Assembly: GCA_024336345.1 (NCBI GenBank)
Contig: JANFOG010000001.1
Coordinates: 4,402,001-4,466,000, forward strand
DNA from: Mariannaea sp. PMI_226
Taxonomy: Eukaryota; Ascomycota; Sordariomycetes; Hypocreales; Nectriaceae
Direction of reading: 5' to 3'
DNA: 64,000 bases
The position numbers and the translations under genes were made by a program. The notes beneath the pieces were generated by a model. It did no database searches, was not told the origin of the DNA, and was given only the letters and a program-made list of their open reading frames with translations. Positions 1-12,335 of the stretch are shown piece by piece (the stretch's first letter is position 1; the number at the start of each line of letters is the position of its first letter).

Positions 1-2792
1 ATCGTTTTCTGTGAGTCTCTAGGACACGCTTGGCAGTCTTGTAGACTTTTCTAGAGCTTCTTCTCCGAGCAATACAGGCTATACTGCTCTCTTCGTCTGA
101 TCTGTATCTGTCGTGCAATCTGCTCCCGAGTTGATATGAAGGCTCATCTTGCGGCTGGAGGGAACAATACATATAATTCAATGCATTGAATTCAGTTTTG
201 CTTTCAATTTATGTGTTATTTATTGATTATGGGTATTTAGTTAAATTCCTGATTGTGCATGGTGTTTTCGACTGTTGATGGGTTTGTCGTGCCGTCAACG
301 GTCGTTCCAACTTGTAACTCAACAAAGAAGAGCTTACGGCGCCAAAGATGTTTATAAAATGACAGACTCGGTACTGCGAGTACAAATTCCATAATATTTA
401 TATTGGTACAGTTTCTACCTCCATCACTAACTCTTTTAAGTCTTGGGGAAAATGCGCTCTAGTAGAGGTTCATCACCGTATCCAGTCCTGATTAGTGTTA
501 CACACGATGGTATAGTTTTGAGGCCCCCCATGCAACAAAAGCAACTAGATGCATATATAGTCTACTTTACCCAATATCATAGTAATTTCTGAAACACAAC
601 AGTTAGCTACAACGCAATGGTGGTTACTCGACGTTCAGCCTTGTTGCCATACCTTCTTCAAAAACGCCAGCCCACCAGCCCCCAATTTGTAATTGCGCTC
701 TCTCGCTATCTTCATGGAGAACCAACTATTAATAAAATTGTTTGGAGAAAATAAAGCATTGTCTAACCTCCTCAGAGCGGATTCCAAAGCAGCACTGATA
801 GCGAAGTCTCGATATCTCTCTCTTATCCCCCTTCCCCTCCCCCCTTCTTCTTCGCCATCCCAACTTCCATCATTGCCGCCCCCACGGCTCCCACGCTCTC
901 AGTGATTCGCCCCCACAATCACCCGCCAAAACCCATAGTCAAAACCAATTGTCTACGAAACTACGACAGATATGTTGACCGATCATGTAAGCTCCTTCAA
1001 CACTATCCCCTGCCTTCTCCTTAATTTTGTCCCCTTTTCCCCCCCAACTATCTCGTAATGCGTGTGTCTTGATATTCATCTTGGTCGCCCGGCGGCCGGA
1101 GGCGTTACGCCGAAGGCCCGAACCAGGCCGTCTGGAATCTCCAAAGGCCCTCCACGACTGACCAGCCCACGCCCAATGTCCAATATCAACACTATGCCCC
1201 CCTCCCTCCTCACTCATATCGCCACGCCGTATGGTGACGACTCCTGGAGATAACGCGTTCCGAAGGATGCCTTGTTCACTTTGTCCGAGCGGGAATACAC
1301 CCTCAATTGAAAAAAAAAAAATGGCATCACGACTCGCCTCCCTGCTTGTTACCTGTGCTTATTGGCCACCCGTAAGAGTTGATCCGAAGAAACACCCTCG
1401 CAAGGCAACCAGAGCCATGCTGCGAAGGGAAGCTCAAGAGCATGCTTCGACCGAGGCGCAGGTCAGAACTTTTCTTTGTTTCAACAAAAGTGCCATTACG
1501 ACATTTATTGATATTGTCATCATATTATTGCCTCTCGCATCCCGTATGACCGCAAGGGTGTCCTCGTGTACGCAAGCAGAGGGGGCGGAAGTTTCGCTCG
1601 CCCTCTGGCTGTGCTTTGTTTTTTTTTTTTTTGCCCCCCTGGAGGCATCCAATTTTTACTGCAGCGGCCGTACCGAACCTATAGCAATGGGCTCTCGGTC
1701 CACCGCACCAGGGCGCTTCGAACCCAGCCAAATCGCATCGATTTGGCCCGCGCAACGAAAATCAAACGAATGTATAGCATTCACGTCCCATCTTGACGCA
1801 CAATTGCGGGTTTTCTCCCAAGAATGGTACTGAGACCACGTTGGGAAACTCACAACTACCGGGAACAAGCCCAGCCTCGTTTCCCCAACTAGGTGGAGTG
1901 CATCGAGGTTGGGGGCCAGAGCAGCCAAAGCAGGGGTCCAATCTGCAGCTCGGGATATCGGATCTGCCATCCGCCCCCGGTCAACTACTTTGACGCCCTG
2001 GAATCCTCGAATCAGAGCTGCCAGTAGCACCGCGAGTGTGGGGGATCCGCAAACGCCTGCCACGAGAACCACTGTCCACGGCTCGAGTTGGGAAGCATTG
2101 CTGCACGTTCCCTACTTTCACCAGCATCAAGATCGTAGCGTAGAATCTTAATATTAAGGTATATTATGCTAAAGTAAAGTATGTATATGTATGTTGTGTA
2201 GAGGCACGATAGCTTCAACATAATAATATAAACAAAAGAACCTGTCGACTTGGACCTTGGATCTGAGCCTGCTATGCTGTCGCATTTAACTAGTTGCTGA
2301 ACTCCCATAAAGAGAGATAACAAACCCCCCTCCCCCCTTCCCCCTTCCCCCAAACAGTATGGTAGACGGAACCGATGATAAGGGTACCGGCACCCCGAGC
2401 ACCGAGAGTCCATGGACTACCCCAATACTACCTCGTTGCTCCTTAGAAACCAAGTGTTGCGCAGAGCACAAGAGTACCGCTTACTTTTTGACAGTCTAAA
2501 GCTCAATGAGTGTCCTGCAAATAGCATGAGCCCCAGATCAATGCCGCAAAAAGTGTCGGACAAACAAAATGCAGTGCGAACCTTGTGATAGGCCCATTTT
2601 TATGAGGGCAACGTATTTTCAGATTTCTCCATTTTCTTGGAGAAGAAAGAGGTGCAAATTGCAACTCGTTACACAAACCAAGGTCTATCCACTCTTTGAG
2701 CCCTTCGGAAAGGACCGCGATGGTTTTTATTTTAGTAAAGGGGTTTACCACGACAACTCAAGTTCGTCAAGACGAACTTGCGCTCTCGTTGT
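1..2792. other. No supported gene; left-edge intergenic sequence
   Basis: No reading frame here has a recognisable domain. The longest open frames (about 140-200 codons near 1231-2072 on both strands) overlap each other, lack a good ATG context, and read through homopolymers such as the A run near 1310-1321 and the T run near 1617-1632. The stretch 2310-2352 is C-rich. It lies downstream of the 3' end of the EST1-domain gene and probably holds that gene's 3' UTR. Confidence 0.55.
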
Positions 2793-5066
2793 TCAAGGGG
2801 AAGAGTGTTCCTGCCCCGACGGTTCCAGAAGCGATTCCTCAAGGTCTACGTCGTATTTGCCGACAACGCCAAAGCGATTAGTGGTCTCATCAAAAGTGAG
2901 CCATTTCTGAAGCAAGGCAATCCGATGCCCAAGGTAGAGGATGCGAGCCTTGCGCTCTTCCACCATCGAACTGAGCTCGAAATATTTCTCGTCTTCGTCA
3001 ATCTTATCGTTCGAGAACCAGCCAGGTTGCGGAAAGTAGTCTTCGCTATAAATAAGCCCACGCATTGCGTGGTCTTCTGGAAGTGCCCTGGGAAGTTCAT
3101 CCTTCTCCGGTCGAGGGAATTGGCCATCCAGGTTCGGCTCAATCCTAGACGATTCAAAAAGGTAGTTTAGCAGCGTTGCCGTTAGCTTCCATGGAAATTG
3201 GTCTTCGAGATAATACATGGCGGCAGGATAATTTGACATGTACTGCAGAAAGACCAGTGTGGTGTGCGCGTAGGGGAGGATGTTCGTATCACCCCATCTA
3301 CTGATAACAATATTATATGTGCGGACCGCGAACGAAAGAGCCTGGGTAAATTCCTCACTAGGCGGGGCCGGGGCATCAGAAATATTGCTGCCCTCCATAG
3401 TGGTGTCTGCTTGGCTCCGCTTCCGGCTGGTAGCGGTCATCAATACTGAAGACTCATCGCCATAGCAGAGTAGTGAGCAAGCCTGCGAGATACCAATGAA
3501 GTAGCTAAGTCTTATGTTAGAAGAACACCCGAAAACCAAAGACTGATGCAGTACTAACCCAGCCTCAAGCCAACGCTTGGACTCTCTGTGAATATGCTGA
3601 TCAAGATCCCTGGTAAATAAGTCCATAGACTCTGATAAACGGTCCTTTGCTTTGCCAGAAAACAAGATCCCGTGAGTTCTGACGTAGGCTGCGTCAATAT
3701 CAGACAGCCGTGAGGTATTGGATCCCAGAACCGGGTCAAATAAGGTCATAATGCTCTCCTTGGCACTTAAGAAAGGTATTGGTACACACAAAGATTTTGT
3801 GTAATAATACAGCTGCTGAAGAGCATTAGGCCTTGCCAGAATAGCAAGGTGGTGATAAAGACGGCCCGTAGTGGGTGATTTATCTGATGCTTTACTATAC
3901 CAATGACGGCTCACTCCAGTCCAGACCTCTCGGTCCCTGATATCGTCATCTTCAATGGCCATCCGGTAGCGTCCAAGGTCACCAAGGCACTCAATCCAGG
4001 TATCCTCAAACGCCGGTACGGTTTCATACAGCAAAGCCATCATGCTGTATGCTAAATAAAGAAAGGTGAGCATATGCTCGAGTGACTCAGGCAGTCTATG
4101 CCGAAGCAACTCTAAAAATGAATGAATTCCATGCCTCCACATCCGTGCAGGCATAGCATATTTGGATGCAAGCCTTCTAAGCGGTGGGCTGGCAGAGGGA
4201 TGTTGACTTGCAAGAAAGAAGTCATGGTGTTCGTGTAGCAAGGTCCTGTGGAGCGCTATCAGGGCCTGCCACTGTTCATTATTAAGTTTATTGGCATCAG
4301 TGTTGGACGACTGTGCGTTGTCAACTTCTATGCATTTGGTCTCGACCATGACCAAGCCTGCATAGATGCCTTTGACTTCGGCAACAAGCTGGTCCTGTGA
4401 TATGGGCCTAGTTTCCGGTTGAAGCATCATTTGCGATGTTGTGTCCCCCTCACCAAGCTGCTGAGGTCGGGTGTTCTGCGGTACAGCTTGTGGCTGCCGA
4501 GCAGGCTTATTGGTCGACTTATTTTGTGAGGCAACAGGAGTAGAACGACCTTGCGGTTCCTTGGAACGGGGGCCATCTTCATCCGTCCAGAGCTGCCGGC
4601 CCGATGTATTTCGGGCGCGGCTCCTATTCGGCGCCGAGGATGAGATCTCAGGTTGGTTGTCCACCGATGCAGGTGGACTACGTTTCTTGTATTCTGGGCT
4701 AGAGTCGGGATTCTCGGGGTCTCCATCCCCGGGATCATCCACTGGTCTCTTCCGAGGGGGTCGAGGGTCGTCACGACTGGATAGTGTCAGACAAATTGAT
4801 CTCGAATGGGGCATGTGACAAGTAGCAGGGGGGGTTGTAGGTACGTACGACTTTCTTGGTTGTAGGCTTTTCCAGGCATTCTCAACAGCTTCTGCTGAAT
4901 CCCAAGCCGTGTGTACCACAGGATCTTCTTGAACATGGGCACGGAACATATCCAGCTCCAGTGGAGCTTGTTTCCCGCACAGGGGACACAATAACGTATT
5001 TGTAGCGGCAACCTCCTGTTTGTGGTTGTTGCGGAGGTGGCTCACCCATCTCTGTTGGAAATCCAT
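2793..5066 (-). CDS. C2H2-finger / EST1-type DNA/RNA-binding domain protein
   Basis: The frame gives 757 residues unspliced. An N-terminal C2H2-like finger is visible (C27, C30, H44, H52), followed by a low-complexity basic and proline-rich linker, then a helical half. Around residues 399-445 is the signature of the EST1/SMG5-7 family DNA/RNA-binding domain: a GRLYHHLAILA-like helix, then YYTKSLCVPIPFLSAKE and a TLFDP motif. Known relatives act in telomerase recruitment or nonsense-mediated decay. The fungal finger-plus-EST1 group is mostly uncharacterised, so the molecular role is unknown. Two internal segments, 3505-3558 and 4777-4848, carry full splice signals and are multiples of three. 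With both removed the protein would be about 715 residues. The ATG at 5066 is the first in frame, but the frame stays open upstream to 5135, so an additional 5' exon is possible. Confidence 0.82.
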   Translation of the reverse strand: MDFQQRWVSHLRNNHKQEVAATNTLLCPLCGKQAPLELDMFRAHVQEDPVVHTAWDSAEAVENAWKSLQPRKSYVPTTPPATCHMPHSRSICLTLSSRDDPRPPRKRPVDDPGDGDPENPDSSPEYKKRSPPASVDNQPEISSSAPNRSRARNTSGRQLWTDEDGPRSKEPQGRSTPVASQNKSTNKPARQPQAVPQNTRPQQLGEGDTTSQMMLQPETRPISQDQLVAEVKGIYAGLVMVETKCIEVDNAQSSNTDANKLNNEQWQALIALHRTLLHEHHDFFLASQHPSASPPLRRLASKYAMPARMWRHGIHSFLELLRHRLPESLEHMLTFLYLAYSMMALLYETVPAFEDTWIECLGDLGRYRMAIEDDDIRDREVWTGVSRHWYSKASDKSPTTGRLYHHLAILARPNALQQLYYYTKSLCVPIPFLSAKESIMTLFDPVLGSNTSRLSDIDAAYVRTHGILFSGKAKDRLSESMDLFTRDLDQHIHRESKRWLEAGLVLHQSLVFGCSSNIRLSYFIGISQACSLLCYGDESSVLMTATSRKRSQADTTMEGSNISDAPAPPSEEFTQALSFAVRTYNIVISRWGDTNILPYAHTTLVFLQYMSNYPAAMYYLEDQFPWKLTATLLNYLFESSRIEPNLDGQFPRPEKDELPRALPEDHAMRGLIYSEDYFPQPGWFSNDKIDEDEKYFELSSMVEERKARILYLGHRIALLQKWLTFDETTNRFGVVGKYDVDLEESLLEPSGQEHSSP
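3505..3558 (-). other. Probable 54-bp in-frame intron of the EST1-type gene
   Basis: On the minus strand this segment starts GTTAGT, contains CTAAC 15 nt before its end, and ends TTAG. It is 54 nt and has no stop, so it hides inside the open frame. Removing it joins WLEAG directly to YFIGIS. That fits the continuous helix expected in this domain better than the unspliced insert, which is 18 residues and rich in Val, Leu and Ser. Confidence 0.7.
4777..4848 (-). other. Possible 72-bp in-frame intron of the EST1-type gene
   Basis: The minus strand reads GTACGT at the start, TCTGAC 16 nt before the end, and CCAG at the end. Length is 72 nt, a multiple of three with no stop. Splicing would join PRKS to RDDPRPPRKR. 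The signals are good, but the linker is poorly conserved, so protein alignment cannot easily decide. Confidence 0.5.
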
Positions 5067-5300
5067 CCTGAATCGGACTATTTGATGATGTTGGGGGCAT
5101 ATAAATCGACGAGGAGTTGGAGACCGACAGCGTGGCTAGTTTTGAAGGGGACGACTTGGTCGGCTATGCATTCGATGGATTCAATGGAGATACTATCAAG
5201 TTACCCGGTAACGAGGTTAGCGAAGGAAAATAAAAGCATGCAAGTGGTGCAGTCTGGTTAAAGAAGGGAGGGGGTTCTGCGGGTGAGTGCCTGAAGAAGT
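5067..5300 (-). promoter_or_regulatory. 5' leader of the EST1-type gene with an open upstream segment
   Basis: Immediately upstream of the ATG at 5066, a different minus frame is open from 5210 to a TAG at 5078-5080, ending 11 nt before the start. It has C-ending codons and reads ESIECIADQVV and later LQLLVDLY. It has no ATG, but CTAAC followed by a TTGATAG acceptor-like end lies just upstream, near 5205. It could be an exon of a leader ORF or chance. GA-rich plus strand (5260-5280) gives a pyrimidine-rich leader on the minus strand. Confidence 0.35.
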
Positions 5301-8300
5301 GATTCAAAGCCAGAAAAGCATGAGAAAGCATTCAAGCGCTGTAACAGAGGCAAGCCAACAACAACGCCAACCCAGCCTCGGGGAGTGGTTCGCGTCAGCG
5401 TGAAGGAGGCCATCCAGCCGCCAACCCAGGTCTTCGCCGAGTTGTTCCCTGCCCCCCTCCCTGCCTCTCTTCCCTCTTCCCCCCCTCGCCATCATGAAAA
5501 TTGGAAAATTTGGGCCGCTGGGCGACAATAACGCACATACTGCAAAAATAGACTCACCTCGTCACGAGCAGTGAGTTGCAGCCCAATGGCTTTGGCAGAA
5601 TGCAAGTGATAAGTTCTCGCCAAAGCTTGGTGGGCAGAAGTGCACCTTGCTCTCACACTCGTGATCCCAGTGCGACCTTCGTTTGGCCTTGGTTGGGCCT
5701 GTTGTGTGCACCCCACTTGACAAGTCCTGAAGGTTGCCTCTTTTGGGTGCGGTAGTTCGCCAGAGTTCGCCCGTTCGCAAATGCGGCTCTGCTCCTCGAG
5801 TCGCTGCAACGGATGTCCCCCACCAAAGATTTCCCACGGATACTGCAAAGTTGGTCTTAGTGAACTGAGTCACGACGGATAATTATGAACCAGTAACCGG
5901 CGTCCGAAATGTGGTTTTAAAAAAAAAATTGGTGGGAATAAAATCCTGAATTTTCAACAAAAAAAATAAATAGAAATAAACAGAATAAATGGGACGACAA
6001 ATAGGAATAAATATTACATCGACGGTGAACCTGGACCAGAAGAACACACATCCGCGGGCGCCAGTGCTGTACAGGGAGGGGCTGACTGGAACGACAGAGT
6101 TCGCCGGCCAGTAACAACGCTAGGGACAAGATGATGGAGCTTAGACGAGTCTGGCATTTGACGGCTTGTGGAATGGAGATGGAGATGTTCTGGGCAGGAG
6201 AAAACAGAGACTATTTCGAGCAGAGAGCAGATAAATACCACCCTTTTATCTCCTCTGATGCGCACCACCTCTATTGCCTTCTGTCCAGCGATTTGCAGTT
6301 TCGCGCCCTGACTGAGAGAGACACACCCCCTCCCTTCCCTTTCCCAAGGCGAGCCCTGCTAAAAGTAATCTGTAATCACCAAAGAGTTGGGTCGCACCTG
6401 CTTCTCTATTAATGAAGTATTAAAATGGGATGCCTACCAACCTATTCTTTTATGCAAGCAGCTGACTGATTGTGAGCGCTGTGTTCTCGTGAATATGTCA
6501 CCTGCACGACATTGATATTTCCCAGTAAATTGACTAGGCCATGCACCAGATCAACCCGTCATTCTCCGTACTACCTTAGTCCATTTCCTGCAATCAAAAT
6601 ATTAGACACGAACCACCTATCTCACGTATCTACCGAGATAGCCACAACTTTCCTACATAGTCTGCCTTCCTTTACATTCAAGGATTATCGTTTTACCCTT
6701 CCAATTCGTGTTCAGTACCAGTTTAACTTGATCATCACATCATCAGCTCTCTCCCCTTTCCCTTTTGCCCCCCCCTCTTTTCCTACCCTCATTTCCTCCC
6801 TTCTTTTTCTCCTTGCCCTCTTGTATCGATTGTGTTTGTGTCCCTTCTATTGGCTCAGTCGAACCATTTGTCAATAACCTAGAAGAGCTCGCCGGGTTCT
6901 TCAATCTCTTCAGAGCGAACCATTTCGCATTCCAGCCTCGGTGTCATTTCTGGCCTTGCCTCTTTTCGCAACCCTGCTCGAAAGATATGCTTTGTTTGTG
7001 TTGCGTGAGTGGCTGCGTTCTGCTGACAAGCCACCTAAACAATTCTCCTTTTCCAATGCCAACGTCCCTTTCGCAATACGAGCCGTCAGCCAAACAAAGA
7101 ACCAATTTTGCTTTCAATAAAGCTGACTGTTCATCAGAATCCAAGGACAGCTTTCGAGCATTACTCAGCTAAGCCATTATCAATAGTGCAGGGGAAGCAA
7201 TCCAATCACAGTCCAGATCTGGCTATACGATGGGGGCTTTTACACCTGGTCCAGCTCAACACGACCATGCCGAGGCCACTCCCTCAAAGCTTTTATTCCG
7301 GACTTATGTTGAGGCAAGTGGCAAAGAGGCGAATTTCATGCCTTTTTTTTTTGTGTGTGTTTAATCGTTCAATTACAATATCAGGTTTTAGGCAAGGATC
7401 AGCCGCCTAAAACGGCAAAAGAGTGTCAGCTTCCAAGTTTTGCCAATGTTCTTCATTATGAACAGGCTATAAAGATCGTCGAAAGCCAATCAGAGCCCAG
7501 CATTTCAACTTGGATAGAAATATTCAAGATTATCAAGTCGCCCTCTCTCAGGAAGCAACTTCTCACTCTATCGCCTGAGAGGACGTGTTTTCATCCTGAC
7601 GTTACGGGCTATCAGTCAGCCCCGCCTGAGACTTCACCTATTAACAGCCGAGGATCGTCGGAGGCGTCAAGGCTGACGAGCAGCTAGCTGCCTTGGACTT
7701 TGAAGAATAGTTATTCATGCGACCCAGATATTGCTTCCTTTGCGGCTCTGCTATGACTCCTTTTCGCATAAACCACCAAGTTGAATCAAATACGTGGCAA
7801 GGGGTGAAGCAGGATCTATCGTCGAGAGGTTCAGCCTCACAGACCTCGCGACAAAGATAGCACTGGAGCCATTCGAGGTTGAACAAGACATCACGCAGTT
7901 GAGGCACCGTGAATTATAGCACGCATTGCGTGAAAGTGTGTCAACATCTATGACTCTTCAATTCCTGCCTGGCCGCTTATTGACGCCTACGTGCACAGTC
8001 CGAGTTTATCCGGGAGGAGGGAAAATGACCAACTGATACAAAGTAGATGATGGGTTTTCTCGCCAAACTGAGGCCAACTTTTGCCAACTCAGCAGGAAGG
8101 CTATAAGTGATAACAGCCTCATAATTGTTTTGAGGCCCAACGTAATTGGCACTATGCTGGCCTCAAATCCCAATGACAGCTCAAAAACTTCTCCATTGCC
8201 ATGGACACGGGTAGGTAGTTCAATAGCATTGATTGGGCACCAAAAACGTTCGGGAACTTTAGTAATTCATGCTGTATAACGGACAAAATTAGTACTTCAC

Positions 8301-11300
8301 ATATAAGGTGCCCTCGGCTAAAGTAGTAGACCAGACCCATTTCGCTCCTTCAAAGGAGACCCTATGTTCGAGAAAATTAGCCAGTCATTGTGAGAATTTT
8401 AGCAGAATTTGTGCTTTCATAAACTAGTGTGAAGGCGCTCACAGTCGCCGACAAGGAGGCTTTTGGTAGATGGGAAACACATGCGGTTCAACCTAAGGGT
8501 CCCCAATAAGATCATGTTCATCATGCCAGTCGCGTGTGCGCCTTCGGCCATGTCGCGCCAAATCACGTGACAAATGGGTAATTATGGGGCCGCTATTTAG
8601 TTGAAGGGAGGCTGGTTGCCCTACGATGTACCAAAGTAGTTGCATGCTAAAACCAACCAGCAACAAATAGGCAACTAAGCGAAGAGGAGTGAACTGTAGT
8701 CCACCCGTTACAGTTGCAACCCAGATCACCGATTTACAAAAGTACCTTACCTTTCCTTCCTTCTGGCGGCTCTGACCCATCCATTCCACACACATCATTC
8801 TTTTATGGTACAAAGATTGGCAAGGTACCTGGGCAAAGTACCTACTTCATACAAATACAGCCCAGTCAGGTCAGGTAAGAGAGGTATTCGAAGTCGAAGC
8901 TACGAAGGATAGCCATGTGTTTCAGATGGCAATTCCAAACATGTTAGACATGGGCCGCCAATTCTCTGCAGTGAAACTTGGTACAACGCATCGACTGATT
9001 ACGGCGTACGGTCAACGATCAACGAGAACAACAAGAGACGTCGTTACCTTCTCGGCTCTGGTGAAGCTTGAAGGAGGAAAAGAAACCATTGGGGAGGTGG
9101 CGCCAACGCGGAAAAGGAAGGAATCGAGAACCCCAGTGCGGACCAATGGAGCAAACCTTTACATGCCCCATGCTCCATTCTCCATGCTCTACGAAACAGG
9201 AACAGGCGATCGTTCATGACCATTCCTTTTGAGCGGCTTGCCTGACCAAACTTCCAACTTTCATCCGTCCAGGGTTCTTGTGCCAATCATCGCGCAAAGG
9301 AGCCTCCTTCCCCGCACAAGGCAGCCAATGTTCTACCTCAATTTTTTTTCAAGGGCAATTTCACAAGGACGGCATATAATTGCGCCCAAATGAACACTTT
9401 GACGCCTTCTTACAACGTTTGGGGTTTACCCCAGGCCCTTACACCATGTAAGACAGGCCCTCCATCCCCCTTAAACCTGAGCTCTGAAAGTGTACTAGTT
9501 AATTATCACAGTTGCCTTAATGCTGGTAAACGCTGGCCGCCTATGGCAGCCTTGCGGAAGAGCCTCAGCCGCATACTGTATTCATTAGCGATTTTGCTCG
9601 CTTGAGGCATATCTCATGCCATTGTCTGTCTGCCTATGCGGCTGAAGAGGCTGGTGCCATCATCTGAGCACGTCACTCTTCAGACATTGAATGCACATTT
9701 ACAGTAGATTGTTCTCCTTATTTCCTAAACCCTACCCGGCTCTTCGGAAGCCACATTCCGTCAGGGGCAGTTGTGATCAAGCAAGATGATGGGTTCACGT
9801 AAACAGCCTTGTCACTCCAAGCGGGCGCTTTACCCTATATTTCCAACAGTGATATCTCAGCTTGATGCAGGTTAGTCAACGAGTTTGAACGTTCTGTGGC
9901 GCGTGAGTATCACACCGTGTCTATATATAGTTTGCGTTTGATGAGGGAAGCACCGGTTTGTAGATGCGAGCATACGTAGGACTTTGCGGTAAAGGCTTGC
10001 AGACGATTTGTGTGTCAGGGAAACTAGTCGGATGCGAACAGTTTGTGTCGCGGAGTTTGCGGCTGTTGGGGAAAACAAGGCAAACTGATAGACGATGCTT
10101 GCCGTGGGTGATATCAAGCCTCGGGAGTGCCAGTAGTACCCTCTGTCTTCAACCACGAGGCGCAAACCGGCCCCCATTATATGACAGATCTATCACCTGC
10201 ATCCAAGAAAAGTCTAGGGTAGCTGTTTGTATTGGACAAACTGAAGCATCACGAGGATGGCTAGAGAATGTAGGTCCTCACATCTCGCCAAAATTGTGAG
10301 TCAAGCAAATCTTGAGATCACATCATCTACCTATGGCCAATTATCGATGAGATCATATCATTTCATTCCTACTGAGTACAAAAAAAATGCTCTCAGTTGC
10401 TCACATTGTACAAATATTGAACCTCTCCAAGATCAGCGTTGCCGTGGCATCATCAAATTGCATAAACCTTTCTGGAAAGCCGAAATTACATTACACGCAC
10501 TTCCCCCCGTGCCAGCACCTTCGTTTGCAATGTGTATGAACATCGACCCTTATTCGCCAACTTTAACCAATTGAAATTTGTAAAGTCCGGTTTTTTCCCC
10601 TTTTCCTGCAATATTTACCCGGGTTCTTCCAGCAATTTTCTCGTTGCATGACAAAGGCAGCATCTCTGCCTTGAGCTGAAGAAAGTGTTTTCGTGCACAA
10701 ACACATGTAACACCCGAGCTACCCTACCGGTAAGCTCATTCTTGAAATTGCTTGGTTCACTTTTATGCTTCTCCCCATGTTTGCGAATGGATGTTGCTTC
10801 GCAGCCTGTCCTATGGTACAGAACATATCATTTTGTAGCTTCTCTCCCCCCTCCCCCCTGCCGTTTCCCGCGTATGTGATGGAGCCAACCCATCCAATGG
10901 TTTTCAACCCCAACCACCACAAAGTCACGGTGTAATGACTGCGTAAGAATAACGAAAGTTTTCTCATTAGGCAACCATTGGGAAAAAGGAAAAAAGATTT
11001 TTTGTTTTTGTTTTTTGTTTTTACCTTCCCGCAGTCCGAGGAGGAAAAAACCATTTGATTCGGAAACGACGAGACTAGTCGATCCGAAAGGGTGCTTCCG
11101 GGGCAGTAGTAGAAGCTGTGCTCTGTTGGCATAGGTGTAAAAGATGGTCATCGAAAAAAAGAGACTTGCATTTGCTAACTACAGTGAGACACGGCTGGAC
11201 GGGACCTTTGCGACCCCAATTAATTGGCGTATTGCAAAGAAGGTCGAGACACGATGCGGAGCTAATCACGCCGTCTTTTCCTCACCGACTCAGCTGCTGA

Positions 11301-11891
11301 ACAACGGCGCTTGGTGCGAGGCTGTTTAGAGGGTGAGAAGTGAGAAGTACGCCCTGATTGCGCCCTGGGTGCGCCCTTGGCGGCGGCCGGGTTTCAAGCT
11401 CCCCTCCCTCCCTGCGTCTGCGTCTGCGTCTGCATCGGGGCTGAATCTCAACATTGTCACAGCGAGAGCTTACCGTCCATAGCACACATGCTATATACCC
11501 TACCTTACATCATACATCCAAGCCACTACCGTCAGGACTAGCTCAGACAATCTCACAGTACGCGGTAAGAAAAGAATGTCATGCTTGCGTTGGCGAAGCT
11601 ACTACTGTAGCTGACCGAAGGTTGGGCATCTAGCTCAATCCTACTTTTTTTTTTTTTTTTTTCCCTCTTCTTTCTCCCTCTGCCGAGCTGCTCATGAGAA
11701 GTGCATCTCATAGTTGCACTGAGGGGTAGCAAATGGTCTATTGCGAGCAACCGCTGGTGCCCGAAACAATTAGAAAATGTTCCCCCAAAGGGTGATATCT
11801 AGGTAGTTGAATGTGATTGATGTATGATGTCGTCACTGAGGTGATCACCTGTGGCTTTTCTCTCACCTATTGCATGCCGCTCAGCAATAAG
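5301..11891. other. Gene-poor intergenic stretch
   Basis: No reading frame with a recognised domain was found. The stretch contains pyrimidine-rich tracts (5450-5495, 6745-6860), scattered TACCT/AGGTA words near 8820-8890, and short homopolymers. Open frames are below about 140 codons and overlap on opposite strands. A non-coding transcript starting near 6745 is possible but unproven. Confidence 0.5.
6740..6865 (+). promoter_or_regulatory. Pyrimidine-rich tract resembling a fungal leader
   Basis: This is a run of almost pure C and T on the plus strand, similar to the CT-rich leaders ahead of the flbC-like and CNL1 genes in this window. No convincing coding region follows. It could be the promoter or leader of a non-coding or very short transcript. 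Confidence 0.3.
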
Positions 11892-11914
11892 GTGCAGTCC
11901 TCACCGGACTGCAC
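11892..11914. repeat. Perfect 9-bp inverted repeat with 5-nt loop
   Basis: GTGCAGTCC and its exact reverse complement GGACTGCAC flank a TCACC loop. No gene is nearby. A stem this perfect could form in RNA or be a protein-binding palindrome, but function is unknown. Confidence 0.6.
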
Positions 11915-12311
11915 ATTTGAGAGTAACTTAGTTGGCTGGGTTGGCTTGGGGGCATAAATCCTTTCTTACTTCATTTACACTGCACTTGTCTAACTTCATC
12001 CTGTCATACAAACAAGCGGTAGGATTGTAGAGAAAATTTTCTATTCCAAGGTGCGTTTTGTAGTTTTGACCAAATCACTGGTCATGAAGGGGCTGAAAGG
12101 GCATAAACAGCGTCACAAATGATCGTATTCGGCTATGCGCATGCTGTTGTGTTGCCCAAGATTCATTTCTGGGTGTAGGTTAGGCAATTCATGTAGCATG
12201 CCGATCCTAGCTGCAATATGAAGACTTGCCGAAGCAGGTTTGAAAGAACATCATGATGACTACGACCAGCACTCTGCTGGCCTGTAAACAAGGGTCTTGT
12301 ACGTATCCTCG

Positions 12312-12335
12312 TTTTTATTTTATTTTATTTTATTC
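12312..12335. repeat. (TTTTA)n simple repeat
   Basis: About four to five tandem TTTTA units in an AT-rich intergenic region. Confidence 0.8.

Noticed and set aside
1231..2072. Open frames of 200 codons (plus) and 138 codons (minus)
   Set aside because: They overlap each other, the minus one begins at a non-ATG codon, the plus one crosses homopolymers, and neither shows a recognised family.
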